A stretch of DNA of 7,837 nucleotides from Planctomycetaceae bacterium (GCA_015062085.1 SUVI01000167.1:1-7837); one strand, 5' to 3'. Positions 1 to 6,725 are shown, numbered from the stretch's first letter. The notes: a model not told the origin generated them from the letters alone. A program made the numbers and translations.

Positions 1-1
1 T

Positions 2-421
2 GGTGTGATCAAAGAGAATGTAGCAAAACCGGCCGTCACCGCTCCGGCTGAAACTGCTGACGCGACCCCTGCTGAAAACGCGGACGCGACCCCGGCTGAA
101 AATGCAGATGCGGCCCCGGCTGAAAATGCAGATGCGGCTCCGGCTGAAAACGCAGATGCGGCTCCGGCTGAAAACGCAGATGCGGCTCCGGCTGAAAACG
201 CAGATGCGGCTCCGGCTGAAAACGCGGACGCGACTCCGGCTGAAAACGCAGATGCGGCTCCGGCTGAAAACGCAGATGCGGCCCCGGCTGAAAACGCAGA
301 TGCGGCTCCGGCTGAAAACGTGGACGCGGCTCCGGCTGAAAACGCAGATGCGGCTCCGGCTGAAAACGCGGACGCGGCTCCGGCTGATGCGGCTCCGGCT
401 GATGCGGCTCCGGCAGAATAA
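2..421 (+). CDS. C-terminal part of an Ala/Pro-rich acidic octapeptide-repeat protein (5' partial)
   Basis: No known domain is recognisable. The reading frame is open to the left edge; a GTG at base 5 could be a start, but no ribosome-binding site can be seen because the sequence begins there, so I treat this as the tail of a longer protein. After about 14 non-repeated residues there are 14 copies of an eight-residue unit, mostly AENADAAP, then two short ADAAP units and a final AE before TAA. Each unit carries one Glu and one Asp and no basic residue, so the tail is strongly acidic, with a Pro every eight residues. This suggests an extended, disordered linker or surface/periplasmic tail rather than a folded domain. 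Variants (T for A before Pro, V for A after Asn, T for N in the first unit) are scattered. Two hairpins follow the stop. Function is unknown; the reading frame is well supported by the conserved repeat phase and codon-position variation. Confidence 0.6.
   Translation, partial: GVIKENVAKPAVTAPAETADATPAENADATPAENADAAPAENADAAPAENADAAPAENADAAPAENADAAPAENADATPAENADAAPAENADAAPAENADAAPAENVDAAPAENADAAPAENADAAPADAAPADAAPAE
47..382 (+). repeat. 24-bp tandem repeat, 14 copies, in frame
   Basis: Fourteen head-to-tail 24-bp units encode AENADAAP and close variants. The most frequent unit reads gct-gaa-aac-gca-gat-gcg-gct-ccg. Most differences between copies are silent third-base changes (gca/gcg, gat/gac, gct/gcc, aac/aat); the amino-acid changes are A to T (three units), A to V (one unit) and N to T (first unit). 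This pattern supports translation in this frame. The unit length is a multiple of three, so copy-number change would not shift the frame. Confidence 0.95.
383..412 (+). repeat. 15-bp tandem repeat, two copies
   Basis: Two identical 15-bp units (gctgatgcggctccg, encoding ADAAP) follow the 24-bp array. Each equals the long unit with the nine bases for ENA removed, so they look like internally deleted copies at the array's 3' edge, just before the last two codons. Confidence 0.85.
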
Positions 422-430
422 AAAGATCCT

Positions 431-454
431 GACGGCGTCCTGTGCGGAGCCGTC
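431..454 (+). terminator. Hairpin just after the repeat gene, possible terminator
   Basis: GACGGC (431-436) pairs with GCCGTC (449-454). Inside it, TCC (438-440) pairs with GGA (446-448) across a one-base bulge at G437, leaving a five-base loop. The stem starts ten bases after the stop codon, a typical terminator position. No T-run follows (TCAAATATC), so factor-independent termination is uncertain; it could instead protect or process the mRNA end. Confidence 0.4.
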
Positions 455-492
455 TCAAATATCATCGGCATGACCTGTGCCGCACATTGAAA

Positions 493-521
493 CGGCCTCC
501 TCATCCCTTTTGAGGAGGCCG
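493..521 (+). terminator. 11-bp perfect hairpin upstream of the esterase gene
   Basis: CGGCCTCCTCA (493-503) and TGAGGAGGCCG (511-521) form an uninterrupted 11-bp stem with a seven-base loop (TCCCTTT). It lies between the repeat gene and the esterase start at 573. It is followed by GCTGTTCCC with no T-run, so it is a strong RNA structure but not a textbook intrinsic terminator. It might end transcription of the first gene or act in the leader of the esterase-tilS unit. Confidence 0.5.
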
Positions 522-572
522 GCTGTTCCCTGCCTCCCACCCCACTTTTTAATGAAAAAAGGAGAATCGCTC

Positions 573-1304
573 ATGAAAAAATTCGCACTTTCCCTCATTT
601 TTGGTCTTGCACTGACTTTTACTTCCGGTCTGCTTTGCGCGAATGATACAAATGTCGCAGTCCAAGCAGTCTCCCGAATGGACGCTAAATGGTGGGCGGA
701 CCGTTACGCTCAGAAACAGGACATCGTGCAGAAAGGAGACATCGATCTGCTTTTCGTCGGTGACTCCATCACGCACGGCTGGGAAGGCAAAGGTAAAGAC
801 GTCTGGGCCAAATACTATGGAAACCGCAAAGCCGCGAACCTCGGCTACGGCGGGGACCGGACGGAGCACGTGATCTGGCGTCTGACCGAAGGTAAAGAAA
901 TGGAAGGTCTCTCGCCGAAACTCATCGTTCTGATGATCGGGACGAACAACGTGGGCCACCGTTCTTCCACGCCGGCCCAGACGGTGGAAGGGATCCGCAA
1001 GATCCTCGACATCATGAAGGAAAAAGCCCCGAAAGCGAAGATCCTCCTTCTCTCCGTCTTCCCGCGCAGTGCCAAACCGCAGGACGAAATGCGCGTCAAG
1101 GTCAACGAGATCAACGCGGGACTCCCGGCCCTGGCGGACGGCGAGCGCGTGATCTACCTCGATTTCGGCAAGAAATTCCTCGCGGAAGATGGTACGCTTC
1201 CGGTCGAGATCATGCGTGACCGTCTCCATCCCGGCGCGGAAGGCTACGAAATCTGGGCACAGGAGATCGAGCCATTCGTCGTGAAGTACGTTGACGGAAA
1301 ATAA
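573..1304 (+). CDS. Secreted SGNH/GDSL-family hydrolase (PAF-acetylhydrolase-like esterase)
   Basis: Predicted exported esterase of 243 residues. The ATG at 573 is chosen over an in-frame ATG at 477 because AAAAGGAG (557-564) lies eight bases upstream and because it yields a clean signal peptide: MKK, a hydrophobic stretch to about residue 21, and a likely cut near Ala23. Cys22 follows two leucines, a poor lipobox, so a lipoprotein is unlikely. SGNH landmarks are all present: block I GDSIT (63-67) with nucleophile Ser65, Gly-rich block II GYGGD (91-95), block III GTNN (123-126) with Asn125, and block V DRLHP (216-220) with Asp216 and His219. Family members remove acyl or acetyl groups from lipids or glycans; the spacing resembles the PAF-acetylhydrolase beta/gamma-like subgroup, common in polysaccharide-degrading bacteria. 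The substrate cannot be read from sequence. tilS follows after a short gap of about 49 bp, so the two are probably co-transcribed. Confidence 0.9.
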   Translation: MKKFALSLIFGLALTFTSGLLCANDTNVAVQAVSRMDAKWWADRYAQKQDIVQKGDIDLLFVGDSITHGWEGKGKDVWAKYYGNRKAANLGYGGDRTEHVIWRLTEGKEMEGLSPKLIVLMIGTNNVGHRSSTPAQTVEGIRKILDIMKEKAPKAKILLLSVFPRSAKPQDEMRVKVNEINAGLPALADGERVIYLDFGKKFLAEDGTLPVEIMRDRLHPGAEGYEIWAQEIEPFVVKYVDGK

Positions 1305-1353
1305 ACCCGGTTTTAGAGGGTTGAGACCTGAAACTGAAAGAGGTGGAAAAGCC

Positions 1354-2424
1354 TTGGAGCAAAACGCGCGCAAAAAGCCCTCCCTGCCTGTACGGCGTGA
1401 TCGGCTTCCGTTTGAGGAACGTTTCCTCGCGGAGGCGCCGCTTTCCCGGTGGGCAGATCATCCCATTCTGCTGGCAGTATCCGGCGGGGCGGACAGCGTG
1501 GCGCTCTTGAGGCTTTTCTCTTATTTTCGCGGTGAATTCGGCCTACGCATCTTTGCGGCACACGCCAACCATCAGCTTCGCGGTGAAGATTCCGACGGCG
1601 ACGAAACGTTCGTTCAGGAACTCTGCCGCCGATTTGAAATTCCCTGTGCGTCCCGGCGTCTGGAGATCGCACGGACATCAAACGGTCTGGAAAACGACGC
1701 ACGCAATGCGAGGTACGCTTTCCTTCGCGAAACTGCCGAAGATCTCGGATGCCGCTACATTGCGCTTGCGCACCATCGGGACGATCAGACGGAAACCATT
1801 CTTCACCGAATTCTCCGAGGCACCGGAGTCGCCGGTCTTGCGGGCATGAGCCGTCTGCGGCCTCTCAACGGCGCAGTCACTCTCATTCGGCCAATGCTGA
1901 CGTTTTCAAAACTGGAGATCCTCGACTACCTTCACTCGCTCGGCCAGCCATGGCGTACGGACGCAAGCAATTTCTCAACGGACTTGACGCGGAATCGGAT
2001 CCGACAGGAACTTCTTCCCAAACTGCGCGAAGACTTTAATCCGCAGCTGGACGCTGCGCTTTTACGTCTCGGTACGGCAGCCGCAGAAATGCAGGAGATG
2101 ACAGACACCTTGACCCGCCGTCTTGAGGAACTCTGCGTTTCATCCGCGCATGGCGAAATCCAGATCTTTCCGCGAACGTTCGCCCTTTCGGATGCTTTTC
2201 CTGACGGCGTGCCGGAATTTCTTTGGACGGAACTCCTTCGGCGAGTCTGGCGTGAAAACGGTTTTCCAGAACGCGAAATGGGACGCAAAGAGTGGCTTCT
2301 TCTTGCGCAAATGCTCCTCGGTCCAAACGATTCCGGCATTCCGCAAACGCACGTTTTTCCGGGACGGATCCAAGCAAAACGCACATCCGGCTCCCTCCGG
2401 CTCACACACCTTCCACCCAATTAA
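1354..2424 (+). CDS. tilS: tRNA(Ile)-lysidine synthase TilS
   Basis: Cytoplasmic enzyme that uses ATP to join lysine to C34 of the CAU-anticodon tRNA-Ile, switching it from Met to Ile identity and AUG to AUA decoding; normally essential. With a TTG start at 1354 the protein has 356 residues. That start is preferred because AGAGGTGG (1339-1346) lies seven bases upstream; the frame also opens at a TTG at 1291, but that overlaps the esterase and adds an unconserved leader. Motifs in order: PP-loop SGGADS (43-48), HANHQLRG (70-77), ENDARNARY (113-121), AHHRDDQTET (139-148) leading into RILRGTGVAGLAGM (152-165), IRPML (178-182), and DASNFSTDLTRNRIRQELLP (203-222), all TilS landmarks. The part after residue 225 is short, about 130 residues, and a full C-terminal TilS domain is not evident; total length is shorter than E. 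coli TilS (about 430) but within the range seen in bacteria. The catalytic core looks intact. Confidence 0.93.
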   Translation: MEQNARKKPSLPVRRDRLPFEERFLAEAPLSRWADHPILLAVSGGADSVALLRLFSYFRGEFGLRIFAAHANHQLRGEDSDGDETFVQELCRRFEIPCASRRLEIARTSNGLENDARNARYAFLRETAEDLGCRYIALAHHRDDQTETILHRILRGTGVAGLAGMSRLRPLNGAVTLIRPMLTFSKLEILDYLHSLGQPWRTDASNFSTDLTRNRIRQELLPKLREDFNPQLDAALLRLGTAAAEMQEMTDTLTRRLEELCVSSAHGEIQIFPRTFALSDAFPDGVPEFLWTELLRRVWRENGFPEREMGRKEWLLLAQMLLGPNDSGIPQTHVFPGRIQAKRTSGSLRLTHLPPN

Positions 2425-2635
2425 CACTCCCCGGCAAAGACGCTCAAAACCGCCCATCCCTTTCTGTGCGCTCCAGTCTTCTGTGCGGTCAGCGGTTGAG
2501 ATCTTAGGCAGTTTGGCCCCATGCGTAACGGAACTCGGGAGAGGGAAACTTTTTCAAGATCATTCCCCTCTCAAAGACTCAAATTTCTGAACTTTTTGAA
2601 TTCCCAAGTTTGAAATTTAAAAGGGAATGTTTGGG
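2425..2635. other. Convergent intergenic region with several inverted repeats
   Basis: This 211-bp gap separates the 3' ends of tilS (+) and the exporter operon (-). I see no gene in it. It holds several potential stems: CTCAA..CCGC (2443-2453) with GCGGTTGAG (2492-2500); the 2539-2572 stem listed separately; an AT-rich stem AAATTTC/GAAATTT (2581-2587 with 2612-2618) continued by AACTT/AAGTT (2590-2594 with 2606-2610); and a competing ATTCCC/GGGAAT (2600-2605 with 2623-2628). None has a classical T-run. Confidence 0.6.
2539..2572 (-). terminator. Candidate terminator hairpin of the exporter operon
   Basis: Read as minus-strand RNA, bases 2572-2563 pair with 2548-2539: seven Watson-Crick pairs of GAGAGGG with CCCUCUC, a G-U wobble, then two A-U pairs, giving a continuous 10-bp stem. 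In plus-strand RNA the wobble becomes an A/C mismatch, so the structure favours the exporter transcript. It begins about 64 bases after the permease stop. No U-run follows, so the call is tentative. Confidence 0.4.
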
Positions 2636-3961
2636 TCACTCGTGCCGGAGCGCTTCGATCGGATCCATCATCGCGGCTCGGCGAGCTGGGTAGAGACCGA
2701 AAACGACACCGATGGAGACGGAGATCGCAAACGCAAGCGGGATCGACCACGGGACCAAGATCGGAGCCATTGTTTTCATCAGTTCCGGCAACTGCTCCAT
2801 GACGTTCGGGAAGTAGAAATTCAGGCCGAAACGCACGACCTCCGTACATGGCCCGCAAAGCAGCCCGCCCAAGATCCCCGTCAGACCGCCAAGGACCGAC
2901 AGCATGATCGTTTCCGCAAGAAACTGCCGCGTAATGTCGCTCCGTTTAGCACCAAGCGCACGGCGGATACCGATCTCTCGGGTACGCTCCGTCACGGTCG
3001 CAAGCATGATGTTCATGATGCCGATGCCGCCGACAGCCAGCGAGATCGCCGCGATGAGGCCCATGAAGAGCATGAACATCATTTTCGTCGTCTGCGCCTG
3101 CTCGAGAAGTTCCAGCGGCACCGTGATGCTCCAGTCTTTCTTTCCTTGATGATTCTGGTTCAGAATGAATTTGATGATCTCGCTCGTCGAATGAACGTCT
3201 TCGGTACTTTCGACCTGGAAGGTGATCTGATTGATCTCGATCTGCGTCGTTTCATGCGACCCGCTGCGGTTCGTGGAGATCCGGTCACCAAGTTCGGACC
3301 AGAAGGTCTGAATGGGGAAGTAGACGTCACGACTGTAGTCCTGTGATTCGAACGTTCCGCCGATCGCAGCCGAAGCGTTTTTGGGCTGACAGACACCGAT
3401 GACTGTGTACATGTAGCGGCCGATCTGAATATTCTGTCCGATCGGGTTTTCGTAGGCGAACAGCTCGTTTGCCATGTCGTTCGACAGAACGCAGTAGTTG
3501 CGTTTTTTCTCACAGTCCAGATTGTCGATGAACCGTCCGCGGGCCATTTTCAGACCATTCGCATCCTGATAGTGCGGCGTACATCCGACCAGGCGGCCGT
3601 CAAGCATGATGTCGCCCTTGCTGATACGCTGTTTGATGTGACGAATGGGAAACGATTCCTTGATCCCCGGAACGACTTCCGTGATTTTTTCGTAATCGTA
3701 CCGCGTCAGACCGTAAATGAGCACGCGGACATTCGCGGCCGCATCATTCGGCGGCGGCGTGGACTGCACGATAATGTTCGTCGCACCGAGGCTCTCGATC
3801 TGTTCCTGCGATTTCTGACTGATCCCTTCACCGATCGCCAGAAGCCAAATGACGCTCGAAACCCCAATAAAAATACCCACCACCGTCAGCAGTGAACGCA
3901 TAGGATGGAGCATCAGGCTCTTAAATCCGAGCTGAAATGTACGCAACCAAGTATAAAACAT
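2636..3961 (-). CDS. MacB/FtsX-type ABC transporter permease
   Basis: Inner-membrane subunit of a MacB-like exporter, 441 residues, the usual length for a stand-alone permease of this class. Order of parts: a short amphipathic N-terminus, TM1 (about 23-43, LLTVVGIFIGVSSV), a large periplasmic MacB_PCD-type domain (about 45-290), then the FtsX-type core with TM2 (about 295-320), the cytoplasmic coupling segment TERTREIGIRRALGAKRSD (324-342), TM3 (about 350-370) and TM4 (about 400-423), and the family-typical end GLYPARRAAMMDPIEALRHE (422-441). In this mechanotransmission class, ATP hydrolysis on the cytoplasmic side drives periplasmic movements rather than classical substrate threading. The ATG at 3961 fits the family N-terminus, but no clear Shine-Dalgarno is visible; the start lies 27 bases after the ATPase stop and inside an inverted repeat, so translational coupling is plausible. 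Four cysteines (127, 150, 157, 191) lie in the periplasmic domain. Substrate unknown; the adaptor context favours MacAB-like export over LolCDE-type lipoprotein release. Confidence 0.92.
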   Translation of the reverse strand: MFYTWLRTFQLGFKSLMLHPMRSLLTVVGIFIGVSSVIWLLAIGEGISQKSQEQIESLGATNIIVQSTPPPNDAAANVRVLIYGLTRYDYEKITEVVPGIKESFPIRHIKQRISKGDIMLDGRLVGCTPHYQDANGLKMARGRFIDNLDCEKKRNYCVLSNDMANELFAYENPIGQNIQIGRYMYTVIGVCQPKNASAAIGGTFESQDYSRDVYFPIQTFWSELGDRISTNRSGSHETTQIEINQITFQVESTEDVHSTSEIIKFILNQNHQGKKDWSITVPLELLEQAQTTKMMFMLFMGLIAAISLAVGGIGIMNIMLATVTERTREIGIRRALGAKRSDITRQFLAETIMLSVLGGLTGILGGLLCGPCTEVVRFGLNFYFPNVMEQLPELMKTMAPILVPWSIPLAFAISVSIGVVFGLYPARRAAMMDPIEALRHE

Positions 3962-3982
3962 AATTGTGGATCGTGAATTATG
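3959..3982 (-). promoter_or_regulatory. Inverted repeat enclosing the permease start codon
   Basis: CATAATT (3959-3965) and AATTATG (3976-3982) are perfect 7-base arms around a 10-base spacer. In the operon mRNA the AUG of the permease is the last part of the second arm, so the start codon would be paired. It lies in the 27-base gap after the ATPase stop, where a terminating ribosome could open it. Structure seen; role inferred, and the A-U-rich stem is weak. Confidence 0.35.
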
Positions 3983-3988
3983 AATTTT

Positions 3989-4672
3989 CTAATTTTTCTT
4001 ATCGCTGATGATCAGACCGTCACGCAGCTGAATGACTCGCTTGGTCTGTGCGCCGACTTCCGGCTCGTGAGTTACGATGATGATGGTCTTCCCGTCATCA
4101 TTAAGCTTTTTCAGGATCCCAAGGATCTCCTCCGTCGTCGCGGTGTCGAGGTTTCCCGTCGGTTCATCAGCGAGGATGAATGCCGGGTCATTGACCAGAG
4201 AACGCGCGATCCCCACACGCTGCTGCTGACCGCCGGAGAGTTGAAAGGACCGGTGATTCAGGCGATTGCCCAAGCCGACCAGATCTGCGAGTTCCCGGCA
4301 TCGTTCACGCATCTGCGGAGTGATCTTTCCGGAGTAGTGGAGCGGAACTTCGATGTTTTCCAGTACCGTGAGCTGCGGGATCAGATTGTACGCCTGAAAA
4401 ATGAATCCGATCTTGCGTGCCCGGATCTCTGAAAGTTCGTCGTCGGTCATCGTGCTGACGTCCTCGCCATCCAGGAGGATCTTACCGGACGTCGGCGGAT
4501 CGAGACAGCCGAGAAGATTCAGAAGCGTACTTTTTCCGGAACCGCTCGTTCCCATGATGGCCAAGAAGTCGCCTTTCGGCACATCAAAGGAGACGCCGCG
4601 AAGGGCCTTGACCGTTTCGCCGGTCAGAAAGTAGTGTTTTTGGACATCTATCAGTGAGGCTGCGTATTCCAT
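3989..4672 (-). CDS. MacB/LolD-type ABC transporter ATPase
   Basis: Cytoplasmic ATP-binding subunit of the exporter, 227 residues, the normal size for stand-alone LolD/MacB-type ATPases. The start at 4672 is preferred over an in-frame ATG at 4753 because GAGGA lies about five bases upstream and the N-terminus ([20 protein letters not shown]) then matches the family; the longer form adds 27 unconserved residues. Motifs: Walker [10 protein letters not shown] (41-49), Q-loop Gln93 in [20 protein letters not shown], signature LSGGQQQR (145-152), Walker B FILADEP (165-171) with catalytic Glu170, D-loop GNLD (173-176), and H-loop His202 in VTHE. All catalytic elements are intact. It is the middle gene of the operon, 107 bp after the adaptor stop and 27 bp before the permease start. 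Unlike Escherichia coli MacB, where ATPase and permease are one polypeptide, they are separate here. Confidence 0.95.
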   Translation of the reverse strand: MEYAASLIDVQKHYFLTGETVKALRGVSFDVPKGDFLAIMGTSGSGKSTLLNLLGCLDPPTSGKILLDGEDVSTMTDDELSEIRARKIGFIFQAYNLIPQLTVLENIEVPLHYSGKITPQMRERCRELADLVGLGNRLNHRSFQLSGGQQQRVGIARSLVNDPAFILADEPTGNLDTATTEEILGILKKLNDDGKTIIIVTHEPEVGAQTKRVIQLRDGLIISDKKN

Positions 4673-4723
4673 GTTTTCCTCGCTTCGGGCCGAACAGGAC
4701 GGCACCGCATATTTGAGGGCCCG

Positions 4724-4751
4724 GCCGGACTTCCGATTTTGAAGATCCGGC
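4724..4751 (-). other. Intercistronic hairpin between adaptor and ATPase genes
   Basis: GCCGGA+CTTC (4724-4733) pairs with GAAG (4741-4744) and TCCGGC (4746-4751), with one bulged A at 4745 and a seven-base loop: ten pairs in all. It lies in the 107-bp gap between the adaptor stop (4780) and the ATPase start (4672). There is no T-run, so it is more likely an mRNA stability, processing or attenuation element than a full terminator. Role is inferred. Confidence 0.4.
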
Positions 4752-4779
4752 ATTCTGTTGACTTTTCCATCCGTTCGGA

Positions 4780-6654
4780 TCAGTTTCCGTCTGCCGGAGC
4801 ATTTCCGTCTGCCGGAGCATTTCCGTCTGCCGGCATTCCGGCAGGACGCTCACCGCGCGGCATTCCGTCAGGGCGCATACGCGGTCTCATACCGTCTGAC
4901 CCGCCCATACCTTCCGGCATTCCACTCGGCATTCCGGCAGGACGTTCACCGCGCGGCATTCCGTCAGGGCGCATACGCGGTCTCATACCGTCTGACCCGC
5001 CCATACCTTCCGGCATTCCACTCGGCATTCCGGCAGGACGTTCACCGCGCGGCATTCCGTCAGGGCGCATACGCGGTCTCATACCGTCTGGCCCGCCCAT
5101 ACCTTCCGGCATTCCGGCAGGACGTTCACCGCCGGCGTTCATTCCCGGAGCAGCCGAGTTCTCTTCTTTCGACGAGACAGCAGGACGTTCCGGCCGGATG
5201 TCGGGCGAGGACGTCATTCCTGCCGGGAGTTCCGGGAGTTTGACTCTTTCGCGATTTTCGAACGCAGCAGAGACGAGCTGCGTATTCTCATCGACGTTCG
5301 AACTGGTCACGATGACCATTTTATCGTTACTGTGGCCGAGCTCCAGTTCAATAGCTTCCAGTTCCCCATCGGCATTCTTTTTGATCGCGTAGTATTTCCC
5401 GCCATGTTCGAAGACCGCATGGGTCGGGATCATGATTTTCTTGTCTGGAGTTTCTTCCACGAGGATCTTCGTATCCGCGGTCATGCCGGGGAGGATCCCT
5501 TCCGGATTTTCAAGTTCGATCGTGACGCGGTACTCCTTGACGTTCCCCATCCAGTGGTTGGTCGGCTGGGGGTTTTCATTCACTTTGATGACACGTCCGC
5601 GAATGACTTTTTCTCCTGTGGCGTCGGTACGGACTTCCACCGTCTGACCGCGTTTGACGTAACTGATCTTCCCTTCGTGAATGTCTGCCGTGACCTGGAG
5701 TTTCGAGGAATTCGGCAAACGGAGGAAGACTTGGCGTTCACGGACCATAGCTCCCTGACAGACGAGGAATTCCGACGTTCCGAAGCGGTTCGTCTCGTTC
5801 ACGTAAAGGACTTTTCCGTCAGCAGGCGAACGGACGGAGCAGAACTCGATCTGTTCTTCCGTATCGCGGAGTTTCGCGAGATTCTGCTGATGCACTCTCT
5901 GTTTTGCACGGAGATTTGCCGTAGCGGTCTCAATGTCGCTTTCGTAATTTTTGAGCTGTTTTCCCTGCGTGTACTCTTTCAGGACGTAAATATCCAGTTC
6001 TGCCGCGCGCAGGTCAAGTTCCGCCTGTTTGAGCGAAAAAATGTCTGCATCGAGCTGGGATTTCGTGATGAACCCCTTTTCGTAAAGCATTTGGCTGTGC
6101 TGGAGATATTCCGCAAGACGGTCTCGTTCCTCTTTCGCCTTGATCTGGGCGCTAACGAGTTTTTGAAGGTTCACTTTGTAAGTACCATTTTTGTACTCTT
6201 CCAAAGCGATCTCGGCAGTCTTCAAATTATTTTCCGCCGCTTTCACTTCCGCCTCATTCTGTGCGACCGTGTTCATCTGCGCGTCACGGTTGTCGATGAG
6301 AGCGGAACTGTCGAGCGTCGCGATCTCCTGACCTTCCTTAACGACCGTTCCTTCGTCGATGACCCACGTGATCATGACGCCGCCGGTACTTCGGACCTGA
6401 CATTTGATGTCTTTGTTTTCAGAGCTGCTGATGTCGCCGCGGACCGAGATCTCATGACGGAAATGCGCATAAGTCGGTGTCACGAATTTTAGTAGTCCCG
6501 ATTCCGATTTCTTAAAAAGACTGCCGCCGACAAAACGGAAAAGGACGAAAACAAAGACGAGCAAAAGTGCCGTCGTGGTGAATATTTTTACCCAGCTGAC
6601 TTTTTTCTTTTTTTTCGCAGGCCGGGGGGCATTTACCGGATTCTGTGTGTCCAT
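4780..6654 (-). CDS. MacA/HlyD-family periplasmic adaptor with Met-rich repeat tail
   Basis: Membrane-fusion (periplasmic adaptor) subunit, 624 residues, much longer than typical MacA (about 370). The ATG at 6654 is preferred because GGAG lies six bases upstream; an in-frame ATG at 6666 would add MENR. Order of parts: a cytoplasmic N-terminus with a lysine run (14-18), one TM anchor (about 24-44), a beta-barrel/lipoyl half with GGVMITWVIDEGTVVKEGQE (91-110), a long helical hairpin predicted as coiled coil (about 122-270, rich in A, E, K, L and Q), the second lipoyl half CSVRSPADGKVLYVNE (272-287), then beta-barrel and membrane-proximal domains (about 305-465). From about 475 a low-complexity tail follows, including three copies of a 32-residue Met/Gly/Pro/Arg-rich unit and a final ADGNAP array. 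The tail lies on the periplasmic side and has no Cys or His. First gene of the operon, feeding a MacB-like ATPase and permease; substrate unknown. Confidence 0.92.
   Translation of the reverse strand: MDTQNPVNAPRPAKKKKKVSWVKIFTTTALLLVFVFVLFRFVGGSLFKKSESGLLKFVTPTYAHFRHEISVRGDISSSENKDIKCQVRSTGGVMITWVIDEGTVVKEGQEIATLDSSALIDNRDAQMNTVAQNEAEVKAAENNLKTAEIALEEYKNGTYKVNLQKLVSAQIKAKEERDRLAEYLQHSQMLYEKGFITKSQLDADIFSLKQAELDLRAAELDIYVLKEYTQGKQLKNYESDIETATANLRAKQRVHQQNLAKLRDTEEQIEFCSVRSPADGKVLYVNETNRFGTSEFLVCQGAMVRERQVFLRLPNSSKLQVTADIHEGKISYVKRGQTVEVRTDATGEKVIRGRVIKVNENPQPTNHWMGNVKEYRVTIELENPEGILPGMTADTKILVEETPDKKIMIPTHAVFEHGGKYYAIKKNADGELEAIELELGHSNDKMVIVTSSNVDENTQLVSAAFENRERVKLPELPAGMTSSPDIRPERPAVSSKEENSAAPGMNAGGERPAGMPEGMGGPDGMRPRMRPDGMPRGERPAGMPSGMPEGMGGSDGMRPRMRPDGMPRGERPAGMPSGMPEGMGGSDGMRPRMRPDGMPRGERPAGMPADGNAPADGNAPADGN
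4783..4830 (-). repeat. 18-bp tandem repeat at the adaptor's extreme C-terminus
   Basis: Two full 18-bp units encoding ADGNAP and a partial third (ADGN) end directly at the stop codon. The first two copies are identical; the last Asn codon differs (AAC rather than AAT). The unit differs from the 96-bp array beside it, so two separate repeat events shaped this C-terminus. Confidence 0.9.
4837..5112 (-). repeat. 96-bp nearly identical tandem repeat, about 2.9 copies
   Basis: Units at 5112-5017, 5016-4921 and 4920-4837 (the last lacking its final four codons) encode a 32-residue module running from MPEGMGG through DGMRPRMRPDG to GERPAGMPSG. I find only two differences among the aligned copies: G at 5091 against A at 4995 and 4899 (Pro versus Ser), and C at 4849 against T at 4945 and 5041 (silent). 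A shorter related piece (GGERPAG) precedes the first copy. Such identity, including third bases, indicates recent duplication or gene conversion. Confidence 0.95.
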
Positions 6655-6725
6655 TCTATTCTCCATCTTGTCTGCATTTGGGAGCTCAGGCCGAGGAGCC
6701 CTTTTTAAAAATAATTTCCGACTTC

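Noticed and set aside
36..473. Long open frames in other phases, on both strands, across the 24-bp array (Arg/Leu/Lys-rich or Pro/Phe/His-rich peptides)
   Set aside because: A stop-free repeat whose length is a multiple of three stays open in several frames. Copy differences fall on third positions only in the AENADAAP frame.
549..1373. 274-residue open frame on the - strand
   Set aside because: It lies opposite the esterase gene, which has a signal peptide, a ribosome-binding site and all SGNH blocks.
2627..3346. 239-residue open frame on the + strand
   Set aside because: It is antisense to the permease, which carries all family motifs; the peptide is rich in Arg, Asp and His, typical of an antisense frame of a GC-rich gene.
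4783..5112. CRISPR array
   Set aside because: The repeats are direct and contiguous with no unique spacers, and they are translated in the adaptor frame.
5332..6492. 386-residue open frame on the + strand
   Set aside because: It is antisense to the adaptor gene, whose lipoyl, coiled-coil and barrel motifs are clear; the opposite frame has no recognisable domain.
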